This document shows, piece by piece, positions 24,372 to 32,895 of a stretch of 40,933 nucleotides of DNA. A program made the translations under genes and the position numbers. Every line of letters starts with the position of its first letter. Position 1 is the first letter of the stretch. Under the pieces are notes generated by a model that worked only from the letters and a program-made list of their open reading frames with translations, made no database searches and was not told where the DNA came from. Origin of the DNA: an uncultured Kiritimatiellota bacterium (GTDB taxonomy: Bacteria; Verrucomicrobiota; Kiritimatiellia; RFP12; UBA1067); NCBI GenBank assembly GCA_934635225.1, contig CAKTYZ010000022.1, forward strand, positions 1 to 40,933, read 5' to 3'.

Positions 24372-25613
24372 TTACTCAAAGGAAACCTTGACCGCGTAGT
24401 GCCCCGTCTGCTGCGGGACAGCGATGGCCGCCGGATCGGTCGAGGCCTGATTGCCGACCTTGTACGTGATCGTGTAGTCACCCGAAGACGAAACCCCCGG
24501 AATCGCAAGCGTAATCGCCTCCGACGCCGCGCTCGTGCCGTCCGCCCGCGCCAGCGTCAGCACCGCATCCTTCTTCACGCCAAGCGCATACGACTGCCAC
24601 AGCGGACGTTTGCTCGTCGCATCCGAAGCCTTGAGTTGAGCCTCAATGGCCTGCGCGCTCGTGTTTGCCGCCGTGTAGGCTGAGCAGTTCTCCGCCAAAA
24701 ACACGCGGAACTTTGCTTCGTTATGCATCAGGGGCTTTGCGCCGTCCGGCTTGACCGCGTTCAAGATCTCCGTCTTCGTCTGAACGATAACCTTGCCGTC
24801 CTGCGTGACAACCTCCTTTGAGGTGTCCGAAGGCGTAGCCGTCACAGCACCGTCAATCGGCTGCAATGCCGTAATCACGCCATCCGGCGCACTTACGACA
24901 GCCTCGTCATATGTGGCATACTTCTTGTTGCCGACCTGCGCGACAGCCTTTTGGCAGTCGCCGTGAACTGCGCTCAACGTGCCGCTGCCCGTGCACGCCA
25001 TCGACGAAATCGTCTTGGCCGCCGCCATTTTAAGGGCTTTGTCCGTCAATTCTACCGTGGCTTCCTTTCCGCCGACCTTGAACGTCGCCGTCACCGTATC
25101 CGTCCAATAGGAAAGCTCAATCACAAGTTCCGCCCCCTCCGTCGATGCCGAACCCAACGCCTCAAGTTTGACCCAGTCGCCAATCTTGCTCGCGTGGCCG
25201 GCCCCGCCAACCCACGCGTAATAGGAGAGGGAAGCCGTCTCTTCCTCAACAACGGCGAAGCCGACCTGCGCACTCTTGCTTGTGCCCATCTCCTCGCCCG
25301 AAAGAAGATCTTCCGGCGCAATTGGCGTGAACACGCCCGAGACGGTCAACCGCTGGCAAGTACCGCTCTCGCCTTTGTCCGCGCCCACGGTGAACTTCGC
25401 CTCGGCATCCGTATCGACATCAAGGACCAAGGCGCCGTCCTTGACTTCCGCACTGTCACCTGGGATTTCCCACGAGCCGTTGGAGTTCCCCAGCGAATCA
25501 AGGGCCGTCGGGTTTTCAATCCCCTTAAACCACGGCGACTTCCACTGAGGATTATCAGCCAAGGCCAACGCGCTCGCGCCGGCAAAAATCAAAGCGACCA
25601 GCAATTTTTTCAT
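24372..25613 (-). CDS. Exported protein of unknown function, first of the cluster
   Basis: The 413-residue protein begins with a signal peptide (MKKLLVALIFAGASALALA) and continues NPQWKSPWFKG. Residues about 60-190 have the alternating pattern of a concanavalin-like jelly roll (VTATFKVGGKEATVELTD), which would suit carbohydrate binding; this is a weak guess. The C-terminal third ends GHYAVKVSFE. It has no PEP-CTERM tail. A strong ribosome-binding site (AAAGGAGA, 7 bases before the ATG) and a near-consensus promoter precede it, so it heads the operon of exported proteins that ends with the TPR gene. Confidence 0.8.
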   Translation of the reverse strand: MKKLLVALIFAGASALALADNPQWKSPWFKGIENPTALDSLGNSNGSWEIPGDSAEVKDGALVLDVDTDAEAKFTVGADKGESGTCQRLTVSGVFTPIAPEDLLSGEEMGTSKSAQVGFAVVEEETASLSYYAWVGGAGHASKIGDWVKLEALGSASTEGAELVIELSYWTDTVTATFKVGGKEATVELTDKALKMAAAKTISSMACTGSGTLSAVHGDCQKAVAQVGNKKYATYDEAVVSAPDGVITALQPIDGAVTATPSDTSKEVVTQDGKVIVQTKTEILNAVKPDGAKPLMHNEAKFRVFLAENCSAYTAANTSAQAIEAQLKASDATSKRPLWQSYALGVKKDAVLTLARADGTSAASEAITLAIPGVSSSGDYTITYKVGNQASTDPAAIAVPQQTGHYAVKVSFE

Positions 25614-25637
25614 CCTGAAATCTCCTTTACACCGTGT

Positions 25638-25667
25638 ATGTTACCAAAATAGGTGACAGCCTGTCAA
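25638..25667 (-). promoter_or_regulatory. Promoter of the exported-protein operon
   Basis: TTGACA (25662-25667, perfect consensus), an 18-base spacer and TAACAT (25638-25643, preceded by TGG) on the minus strand. Transcription would start about 18 bases before the ATG at 25613, leaving room for the Shine-Dalgarno sequence at 25621-25628. Confidence 0.75.
25654..25666. promoter_or_regulatory. Palindrome overlapping the -35, candidate operator
   Basis: TGACAG-C-CTGTCA is a perfect inverted repeat with 6-base arms. Its right arm shares five bases with the -35 element of the exported-protein promoter, a position expected for a repressor site. The protein that might bind is unknown. Confidence 0.45.
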
Positions 25668-25689
25668 GGGGCGATGGCTCGGGTCTCTC

Positions 25690-26787
25690 TCAGCCGCGTC
25701 CGAGACGCTGACCCGCGTAACGGCCTTCGTGGATCGGTTTCCACCACCACGCGTTGTCAAGGTACCACCGCACCGTCTTGCGGATGCCGCTCTCGAAGTT
25801 CTCAAGCGGCTTCCATCCGAGTTCGGTCATCAACTTGGTCGGGTCGATGGCATAGCGCAAGTCATGTCCCGGACGATCCGCCACGTGCGCAATCAGGTCA
25901 GAATATCTGCCGCTCACGCGCGGACGCAACTCGTCCATGATCGAGCAGATCGCCTGAACGACCTCAAGATTCGTCCGCTCGTTGTGCCCGCCGACATTGT
26001 AGGTCTCGCCGTCCCGACCCTTCTCGTTCACGAGCAGGAGCGCACGGGCATGGTCTTCGACATACAGCCAGTCGCGGACATTCGCGCCTTTCCCATAGAC
26101 CGGCAGGGGCTTCCCGTCCAGACAGTTGAGGATGACAAGCGGAATGAGCTTCTCCGGGAAGTGGTACGGACCGTAGTTGTTCGAACAGTTGGTCAGGCGC
26201 GTCGGAAGCCCGTAGGTATCATGCCAGGCACGGACCAGGTGGTCTGACGCGGCTTTCGAGGCCGAATAGGGCGAATGCGGCGAATACGGCGTTTTCTCCG
26301 TGAAGAATCCCGTCGCGCCCAACGTCCCGTAGACCTCGTCCGTCGAAATGTGCTGAAAGACAAATGCGGGATGCTCCCGCCACCACTTCAGCGCAACCTG
26401 AAGAAGCGTTGCCGTGCCGACGACATTCGTGCGAACGAAAGCGTCCGGACCGTCAATCGAGCGATCCACATGCGATTCGGCCGCAAGATGGAAAACCGTC
26501 TCCGGCTCAAACGCCGCAAAAGCCTGCGACATCGCAGCCTCGTCGCAGATGTCGGCGCGGAGAAACGTCAGCCTCCTCTTTTCCGCCAGCTGGCCGCGCA
26601 ATGTCGCAACATCTGCGCAGATGTCGGTCGCCGGATTCAGCCCCACCTCCCGAAGGGACTCGGGAACGCCCGCATAGGTCAACTTGTCCACGACAAGCAC
26701 CGCACTGTCCGTCTCCTTCAGCAGGAGCCGAACGAGGGCCGAGCCGATAAAGCCCGCCGCGCCCGTGACAATGCAGCGCCTATTCAT
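25690..26787 (-). CDS. rmlB: dTDP-glucose 4,6-dehydratase
   Basis: RmlB makes dTDP-4-keto-6-deoxyglucose, the branch point to rhamnose and other deoxysugars. The 365-residue protein has the NAD-binding GAAGFIG at 9-15, HLAAESHVDRSIDGPD, STDEVYG and the catalytic YSASK, with NVRDWLYVEDHARAL towards the end. The ATG at 26787 overlaps the stop of the kinase gene by 8 bases, which fixes the start. It is the last gene of the exopolysaccharide operon; the other rml genes (A, C, D) are not in the window. Confidence 0.95.
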   Translation of the reverse strand: MNRRCIVTGAAGFIGSALVRLLLKETDSAVLVVDKLTYAGVPESLREVGLNPATDICADVATLRGQLAEKRRLTFLRADICDEAAMSQAFAAFEPETVFHLAAESHVDRSIDGPDAFVRTNVVGTATLLQVALKWWREHPAFVFQHISTDEVYGTLGATGFFTEKTPYSPHSPYSASKAASDHLVRAWHDTYGLPTRLTNCSNNYGPYHFPEKLIPLVILNCLDGKPLPVYGKGANVRDWLYVEDHARALLLVNEKGRDGETYNVGGHNERTNLEVVQAICSIMDELRPRVSGRYSDLIAHVADRPGHDLRYAIDPTKLMTELGWKPLENFESGIRKTVRWYLDNAWWWKPIHEGRYAGQRLGRG

Positions 26788-29215
26788 CGTCCGCAAAGCC
26801 CCGTGCTTCGTCATCGACAGCCTTGGCGGAGCCCGTTCCGGCCGTCGCGACGGTCGTTTCGCCCGCACCGTCCGCGTTCTTCTTCACGGCGGAAGCCGTT
26901 TCGCCTTTCGCCTTCTTCGGCTGGTAGCCGTAGCCATAGCCGTAGCCATACCCGTAGCCATACTTTCCGTAATGGCGGTTGTGGGCGTGCGGCGTAAAGG
27001 CGTGCGCATTCGAGATCTCAATGTCGTTGACGATGGCCCCGAGAATGTTCGCGCCGGCCTCGGTCAGCGAACGCGAGCAGAACTGGATCGGCTTGAAGTG
27101 CGTCCGGTCCGGGCAGCACATGATGACGACCGAATCGACGAGGACCGACAGCGAGACGACGTCGCCAACGACGCCATACGGCGGCGAGTCCACGATGATG
27201 TGGTCATAGTTTGCGCGCGCCCACTTGAAGAACTCCGGCACGACCGACGAGCCGAAGATGGTCGCGGGCGAGACGCCGTCGGGAGCCAGCGAGGCAATGA
27301 CGTCCAGCCCCGGCTGGGTTGACTTGTTGACGATTTTCGCAAAGTCAGGGACCGTCGATCCCGCCGCCTGAAGGACATGCGAGAAACTGCGTTCCGAATC
27401 CAGTTCGAGGTTCCAGATGCGCGCCAAGCGCGGACGGCGAAGGTCGAAATCGACATGCAACGTGCGCCGCCCCGCCTGCGCATAGGCGATCGCCAATGAG
27501 GTCGAGGTAATCGTCTTGCCTTCGCCCGGCTGGGTCGAGATGACCAGCAGACAATGCGAAAGAGCCTCGTAGCGCGGCGAGTCAAGGAGATTCCGCAGAC
27601 CCGCGATCGACTCGGCGAACTGCGAATACTTGTCTTCCATCAGGAACTTCGCGACGTCCTCGCGCTTCTTCCGGCGGACGTGCGGCAGAACCGCCAGCAC
27701 CTTCAGCGACAGGCGGCCTTCGATGTCCGAGAGGTTCACGACCGTGTCCTCAAGGTTGTCGATCACCAGCACGAAGAGGACGCCCAGCGCAAGCGAAAGG
27801 ACGATGCCCGCGCCAAAGATGATCGCCGGATTCGGAAAGACCGGCTTCGTCGGCACGCCAGCCGGGCGACCGACGCGGACAATCTCGTTGTTGGACTCGG
27901 CCTCGATGCGCGCCTTGTTCTCGTCCAGAATCAGGCCTTCGAGGACGCGGTGGGCAATGCCGAACTCCGCCTCAAGCTGTCCCAGCCCCGATTCGGCCAG
28001 CACGATGCGCTGCTCAAGCGAGGCCAGTTCATTGCGCAGGTCATCCTGCTTCTGACGCAGGTTCGCCAGCTGGTTGCGCGTAACCTTCAGCGTCGAGCGC
28101 CCCGTCAGGAGCGCACGCGCCGCCGCGTCCAGGAAGCGCTGCTTCGCGAGTTCCAGCGCCCGTTTCGCGGCGATTACCTCGGGATGGCTGTCGGTGAACG
28201 AGAACATAAGCTTCTGGCACTGCCCCTCGGCATCCTGATACGCGCGGAACTCCTCGGCGATTTCCTGCGCACGCGGCACGCTCGTCGAGAGGTTGCCGTA
28301 ACTCGCGGGGTCCTTCTGGACCGCCGACAACATCTTCTCCCACTCGATGAGCTGCGTCTCCTCCGTCTCAAGCGCGAGGATGTCCGCCGTCGTCTTGGAC
28401 AGGCCCTGCTGAACCGTGTCGCGCGACGAGCGAAGATTGTCCACCTTGTGCGAGGTGCGGAAGTCCAGGAGCCGCTGCGCGAGCTTGTCCGTTTCGCGAC
28501 GCTTGCGTTCCACATTCTGGTGAATCTGGGAAACGGCCTTGTCGCAGCGGATCTTGTTCTCTTCGTCCGTAAAGGACTCAATCGACTCCGCGTAGGCATT
28601 CGCCAGCGCCGCGCAGAGGGCAGGGGTCTTCGAGCGAAGCGCGATCGTGATGATGCGCGAATTCCGGATCAGCTCAAGTTCGGAGTCCGCCAGCGTCGAG
28701 ATCAGCTCCTCGTCAGGCGTGGTCGAGGTCGGATGGGTCGCGCGATACTGCTGAATGACTTTCGTGATCACCTTTTCCGACCGCCAGTCGGAAATGCGCG
28801 TGTTGAAGATCTCGGCGTAAGTGTTGCCGTAATCCGGCGTTATCTCCGCCAACGCGCTCTGGCCGCGCCCCCCGCCCGTCGAACGGCGCATGTCCATCGA
28901 GAATTCGCTCTTCGCCTCGTAAATGGTCGGCGCAATGCGATAGACGGCAAACGCGACGATCAAACCCACGATCAGGAAGACGAAAACGGACAGCCAACGC
29001 TGGGAGATGACGCGGAGCATGCGGCTCAGCGTGATCGTGCCGACGACCGAACCGTCGTCGGGGCCATTCGGCGACGCATCGCCGTAGATACCGCCGTAGG
29101 CGCCGCCATACGCCGCGCCGTAACTTCGCCCAGCACCATAGTACATCGGCTTTCGCCCACCGTAATACATCGACGACGAGCCATGCCCGCCGTAATAAAT
29201 TGGTTTCTCAGCCAT
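26780..29215 (-). CDS. Exopolysaccharide chain-length protein and tyrosine autokinase (Wzc-like)
   Basis: The 811-residue protein combines a Wzz-type co-polymerase and a BY-kinase. Membrane helix 1 lies near 75-93, a long periplasmic coiled coil follows to about 430, helix 2 is GAGIVLSLALGVLFVLVI, and the cytoplasmic kinase has Walker A (QPGEGKT, near 562), Walker A' (HVDFDLRRP) and Walker B (IIVDSPP, near 675). The C-terminal tail is the usual tyrosine cluster, here a YG repeat of seven tyrosines. Unusually, the first 45 residues are also tyrosine-rich, with three YYG repeats and ten tyrosines. Relatives phosphorylate their own tail to control polymer length and export. Both gene ends overlap neighbours by 8 bases. 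Confidence 0.93.
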   Translation of the reverse strand: MAEKPIYYGGHGSSSMYYGGRKPMYYGAGRSYGAAYGGAYGGIYGDASPNGPDDGSVVGTITLSRMLRVISQRWLSVFVFLIVGLIVAFAVYRIAPTIYEAKSEFSMDMRRSTGGGRGQSALAEITPDYGNTYAEIFNTRISDWRSEKVITKVIQQYRATHPTSTTPDEELISTLADSELELIRNSRIITIALRSKTPALCAALANAYAESIESFTDEENKIRCDKAVSQIHQNVERKRRETDKLAQRLLDFRTSHKVDNLRSSRDTVQQGLSKTTADILALETEETQLIEWEKMLSAVQKDPASYGNLSTSVPRAQEIAEEFRAYQDAEGQCQKLMFSFTDSHPEVIAAKRALELAKQRFLDAAARALLTGRSTLKVTRNQLANLRQKQDDLRNELASLEQRIVLAESGLGQLEAEFGIAHRVLEGLILDENKARIEAESNNEIVRVGRPAGVPTKPVFPNPAIIFGAGIVLSLALGVLFVLVIDNLEDTVVNLSDIEGRLSLKVLAVLPHVRRKKREDVAKFLMEDKYSQFAESIAGLRNLLDSPRYEALSHCLLVISTQPGEGKTITSTSLAIAYAQAGRRTLHVDFDLRRPRLARIWNLELDSERSFSHVLQAAGSTVPDFAKIVNKSTQPGLDVIASLAPDGVSPATIFGSSVVPEFFKWARANYDHIIVDSPPYGVVGDVVSLSVLVDSVVIMCCPDRTHFKPIQFCSRSLTEAGANILGAIVNDIEISNAHAFTPHAHNRHYGKYGYGYGYGYGYGYQPKKAKGETASAVKKNADGAGETTVATAGTGSAKAVDDEARGFADDE
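26929..26975 (-). repeat. Tyr-Gly codon repeat in the kinase tail
   Basis: The TAC/TAT GGC dipeptide unit repeats about seven times in the 3' part of the kinase gene, with the tyrosine codon varying between copies. A repeat of this kind can change length by slippage in steps of six bases without breaking the frame. Confidence 0.7.
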
Positions 29216-30623
29216 TCGAATGGATATTTTGTTTAGGGAAAGACTTCGTCGAAATCGCCAGTTCGGCGCAAATGACCAGCAAGACGTCCGCGCGGAGGAA
29301 CGAACCGTCGATCAGGACATCCGCCACAAGCAACGCGAAGACCAACGGGGCCAGGAAACTGGCAGGATGCGGCAAGGAAAGGCCGCGAACCCACAGCACC
29401 AGACGCCGCAGATAGGCAAAAAGCAGAAACCCAAACGGAAGCGCAAACAGGGCGCATCCCACGATTCCGCGCTCCGTCAGGAGCAGCCAACCGCCATTCG
29501 GAATCGTCTGCTGTCCGCGTGGAATTGTCGCCCAGTCCGCCGGAAGCGCCTGAAACCGGATGTCAAGGCCGAACGTGCCCAATCCCGTTCCAATCCACGG
29601 GGCCGTCTTCCATGCGCGAAGAGCGAGTTCCGAAAGCGTCCGGCGCAGGGCAAAGATGTCACCGCCGAAGAAATCCTGCTGGACGAAAGCCTCCGCATGG
29701 GCGTCCAACGCCGCGCGTGGCATCAGAAAGACCGTCAGCAAGCCTCCGACCGTCAGCGAAAGCGCGAAAACGACGAGCAGCTTGAAGTCCGCATGCCGTC
29801 GGAGTTTCTTGAGCGCAAAGACGAACGAGAGCACAAGCAGAATGACCCCCGCGCCCCCCATTGCCAGGGCGACGAACGGCGGGGCGAATGCGAACGCGCC
29901 AAGGGCCGTTCCGCCAATGGACAACGGGAACAGCAGCATCACGCGGTTCCACGACCGTTCAAAGGCCGTCGTCAGCGACAGGATCCCCGCCAGAAAATAG
30001 AAGCCGAATGCAACGCCCGCAAAGGAAGCCGTCGCCCCGGTGGCCTTGAGCGCCCGCAGACAGTCCGCCTGCCCCTGCCGCGCGGCCAAGAGCATCACGA
30101 CGGCCGCCAAGCCCGCGACGGCCGAGGCCACCAGAAAGAACGCCATGCGCGCGGATCGGCCCAGAGAGTGGCGGGCTGCGACAAGCAAGACGGCCAAGGC
30201 CACGGTCGCGGCAAAAGGCAACAGCCCCGCACCGTCCACACAACCCGGATAAAGAGGAAACAGCGTCTCCGCCAACTTCCAGACGCCCTTTTCGGCATCA
30301 TACGCCATTCGTATGCCGTCGTTGAATGCCCGAATCCCCGTATAGGCGACCAAAACGAGCGAGAGCCAGAAGACCGGATCCCGCGCCACGGCAGAGGCGA
30401 CGCGCGCCCGCGCATCATGCAGCATCTCGCCCGGACGGAGAGAGGGCTCCAAAAAAGCCCAGATCGCGCCAAACAACGCCAGCCACAGGACGGCAAACGC
30501 AACCGACCGTTCCGGACAAAACGGATAGAGGAAGAGCGGCGCGACCGCTACGAGAGCAAGATGCGCCGCCAATCCGTATTTGGCTATGACTCGCTGCACG
30601 TCAGTAGGTAAACCGAACGCCAC
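29208..30623 (-). CDS. O-antigen ligase/polymerase-type membrane protein
   Basis: This inner-membrane protein of about 471 residues has ten or more helices and one long periplasmic loop (about 310-390) that contains RAWKTAPWIGTGLGTFGLDI. The GxGxGxF-like motif is typical of the WaaL/Wzy superfamily. It may polymerise or ligate the exopolysaccharide repeat units handled by the adjacent kinase and export lipoprotein. GTG at 30623 overlaps the beta-barrel gene by 23 bases; GTG 30599, one base beyond that gene's stop, is an alternative start. Neither has a good ribosome-binding site, so translational coupling is likely. The 3' end overlaps the kinase start by 8 bases (ATGGCTGA). Confidence 0.85.
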   Translation of the reverse strand: MAFGLPTDVQRVIAKYGLAAHLALVAVAPLFLYPFCPERSVAFAVLWLALFGAIWAFLEPSLRPGEMLHDARARVASAVARDPVFWLSLVLVAYTGIRAFNDGIRMAYDAEKGVWKLAETLFPLYPGCVDGAGLLPFAATVALAVLLVAARHSLGRSARMAFFLVASAVAGLAAVVMLLAARQGQADCLRALKATGATASFAGVAFGFYFLAGILSLTTAFERSWNRVMLLFPLSIGGTALGAFAFAPPFVALAMGGAGVILLVLSFVFALKKLRRHADFKLLVVFALSLTVGGLLTVFLMPRAALDAHAEAFVQQDFFGGDIFALRRTLSELALRAWKTAPWIGTGLGTFGLDIRFQALPADWATIPRGQQTIPNGGWLLLTERGIVGCALFALPFGFLLFAYLRRLVLWVRGLSLPHPASFLAPLVFALLVADVLIDGSFLRADVLLVICAELAISTKSFPKQNIHSNG

Positions 30624-31845
30624 CCGTCACGCGCCAGCGATCATAATCGCAATAGGTCGTGCTGTCATTCCACGACCGGAGATATTCCGCATAGGTGAAG
30701 AGCGCAAGGAAACGGTTGAGCGTGTAGTCAAAGCCCAAACGCGCCGAAACGGTGTCAAGCGTGTAGTCACTCGACGAAGACCACGCGTATTCATGCGTCT
30801 CGCGGCGATAGGTGACGTCAAGCGTCGAGCGGAGCTTGCCGCGGACGAGCGACTTGCCAAGGCCCCAGCTCATGGAGTCGATGCGCGAACTCGAACCCAG
30901 CTGACGCTCAGACGGCTGGTAATAGCTCGTCGCGAGGAGCATCGTGTTCCACGTGTCGGAAATCTTCCAGTTGCCCGAAATCGTGTAGACGAACCCGTCC
31001 ACGGAATCCGCGCTCTTGCCGTAGTCGAAGCGGCTCCAGCCCGCAAGCGCGCGGTAGGAGATGCGCTCCGTCGCATAAGAGCCAAGACCCAACTGAGCCG
31101 TATACCCTTCCGACTCGCTGCTGAGCCCTTGCGAAGTGACGTTGTCCTGCTTGTAGCCCTGATAGCCGACATTGACAAGGAAATCCGTCCAGCGCGTCGG
31201 CGCATAGCCCGCGCTCAGATTCGCCGCCCAACGCTGCCAGCCATAGAGCGCGTAGGAGTTCGGGTCCGTGTCATTCATGTAGTCAAGGTTGTAGTAGCTC
31301 GCCGTAAGTTCGGAATGCCAATGCTCGTTGAAGCGACGCTGCGCGACGCCCTGCACGGAGAGCTGACGACGGTCAGCCGAATAGGCGCGACCGTTCCCCA
31401 AGGAGACGTCATCCGCCATCGTGATCTGGGAGAACGTCTCGGAAAGCATCAGCGACCAGCCCCGTTCGGCCCCCTTGGAGTTGCTCCAGTTCCAGCGCAC
31501 CGTCTCACCGTAAGAGTGCTGGTTGTAGTTTTCCCAATAACGCTTTTGGCAATACGCACGGTAGTTGTAGTAAGCTGTCAGGAGAAGCGACCAGTTCTCG
31601 GCCTTGTAGTCGAGACCGAGACCCGGATTAATCGTCCACATCACGTCATCGTCTTTGCCTGTGCCGCCCCGATGCATGCCAAAGACATTCGAGTCGTAAG
31701 TCGCGGAAACCGACACGTACGGGCGAAGCGTCAGGTGCTGGCCAATCCTGATGCCACTCGGACGATCCATCGTCTCCGCCAAGGCAAGCGCCGTCAGAGA
31801 CGCCGCAAAGAGCAAGACCGGCAACTTCAACTTATTCACATTCAT
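30601..31845 (-). CDS. Outer-membrane beta-barrel protein of the exopolysaccharide locus
   Basis: The 414-residue precursor has a signal peptide (MNVNKLKLPVLLFAASLTALALA) and then many amphipathic strands with aromatic ends (for example LTLRPYVSVSATYDSNVF and LLLTAYYNYRAY), finishing in VTGGVRFTY, an outer-membrane C-terminal signature. Barrel proteins of this kind occur in exopolysaccharide loci of PEP-CTERM organisms and of PVC bacteria and may form a secretion channel or scaffold; the precise role here is inference. It is the third gene of the operon, 25 bases behind the preceding gene. Confidence 0.85.
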   Translation of the reverse strand: MNVNKLKLPVLLFAASLTALALAETMDRPSGIRIGQHLTLRPYVSVSATYDSNVFGMHRGGTGKDDDVMWTINPGLGLDYKAENWSLLLTAYYNYRAYCQKRYWENYNQHSYGETVRWNWSNSKGAERGWSLMLSETFSQITMADDVSLGNGRAYSADRRQLSVQGVAQRRFNEHWHSELTASYYNLDYMNDTDPNSYALYGWQRWAANLSAGYAPTRWTDFLVNVGYQGYKQDNVTSQGLSSESEGYTAQLGLGSYATERISYRALAGWSRFDYGKSADSVDGFVYTISGNWKISDTWNTMLLATSYYQPSERQLGSSSRIDSMSWGLGKSLVRGKLRSTLDVTYRRETHEYAWSSSSDYTLDTVSARLGFDYTLNRFLALFTYAEYLRSWNDSTTYCDYDRWRVTGGVRFTY

Positions 31846-31870
31846 CTTTTACCCCCACAGAACGCATTGT

Positions 31871-32866
31871 TTAGAGCCGACGGCCCGTTGACTGATACTG
31901 ATAGCCAATGGCCTCGCCGATGATAGGATTCGCATCGCTCATCGGGTCGCCAACGCCAAGGTTCGGCAACTGATACTGCAACGGCGCCGTGACCGCGTCA
32001 AAAATCGGATTCGACTGGCCAGCCGACATCGTCGGGTCCGTGTTCGCGCCTGCAATGTCCGCAATCAGCGAATCGACGAACTGCGGACCCGCCACGCGAA
32101 GCGGAATCGTCACGGTCTCATCCTCGACGGTCTGCGGCGCCTCCGTCGTCTCAACGACTTCGACGTCGCCCGCCGCCAACATCGCCTCATAGTTCTTCTC
32201 CGAGCCTTCCGCCAACGCGGACGGGAACCACTCCTTCTTCGCCGTCTCGCGCACGGCCTCCGGAAGTGCCGCGATGATTGGATCGACGATCTCGGGTTTT
32301 GTCGAATTCGAGCCGCGAACGAGCATCAGCGCGGCAAACCCGCTCCGGACATCGGAATGGTCAACTTCGGCCACGCGCGCGTTCACCTTCTCCATCACGG
32401 TCTCCGACAACTTGACGAACTGCTCGTCCGTATAGGTGCGGTTCCGGTCCGTCGCACGGTTCAGGAGATCCGCCCCCAGGCTTTCGGAGAGAGCCGGCAG
32501 GGCCGAGACGGGGACCGTCGCGAAACTCTCGGCGACCAGCGTCGCGACGTTGCCCTTCTGAGCGCCCTGAAGCGCCGCGCGGTTAATCGCCACGAACGTC
32601 CGCGTCCGGTCCGCCTCCGAGGCCGGCATCGTCGCAATCGCCGCATTGACGTCGGCGAGGAACTGCTTCTGGTCCTCCGCCGAGAGGTGCTGCATGATCG
32701 CCTTCATCACGGCCGGGCTCGCAATCGCCTTGTCAATGCGCCCTTTCGCGTCCGCAAGCGAGATGCGGGTCGTGTTCGTCTTCAGCTTGACGGCCGTATC
32801 GGTCGCCGCATTCAGGCAGGAAACCCCTGCCAGAAGCATCGTCGCAACAATCAGCAAGTTTTTCAT
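31871..32866 (-). CDS. Exported protein of unknown function in the exopolysaccharide operon
   Basis: The 331-residue protein has a signal peptide (MKNLLIVATMLLAGVSCLNA), with a cysteine that could also be a lipobox, though VSCL is a poor one. The mature part is alpha-helical and rich in alanine and acidic residues up to about residue 200, with a C-terminal segment rich in P and N and ending YQYQSTGRRL. I do not recognise the family. It is the second gene, between the Wza-like lipoprotein and the beta-barrel, so it may be a periplasmic part of the export machine. ATG 32866 has AAGGAG 8 bases before it; GTG 32875 would overlap that site. Confidence 0.78.
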   Translation of the reverse strand: MKNLLIVATMLLAGVSCLNAATDTAVKLKTNTTRISLADAKGRIDKAIASPAVMKAIMQHLSAEDQKQFLADVNAAIATMPASEADRTRTFVAINRAALQGAQKGNVATLVAESFATVPVSALPALSESLGADLLNRATDRNRTYTDEQFVKLSETVMEKVNARVAEVDHSDVRSGFAALMLVRGSNSTKPEIVDPIIAALPEAVRETAKKEWFPSALAEGSEKNYEAMLAAGDVEVVETTEAPQTVEDETVTIPLRVAGPQFVDSLIADIAGANTDPTMSAGQSNPIFDAVTAPLQYQLPNLGVGDPMSDANPIIGEAIGYQYQSTGRRL

Positions 32867-32895
32867 CGTGTTCACTCCTTCTTAGTTACCGCCAG

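Noticed and set aside
27554..29236. A 560-codon plus-strand open frame opposite the tyrosine kinase
   Set aside because: The translation is arginine-rich shadow sequence; the opposite strand has a complete kinase with all motifs.
31871..32866. Lipoprotein call for the exported unknown of the exopolysaccharide operon
   Set aside because: The only cysteine near the signal peptide is in VSCL, followed by a normal cleavage site; the lipobox match is poor.
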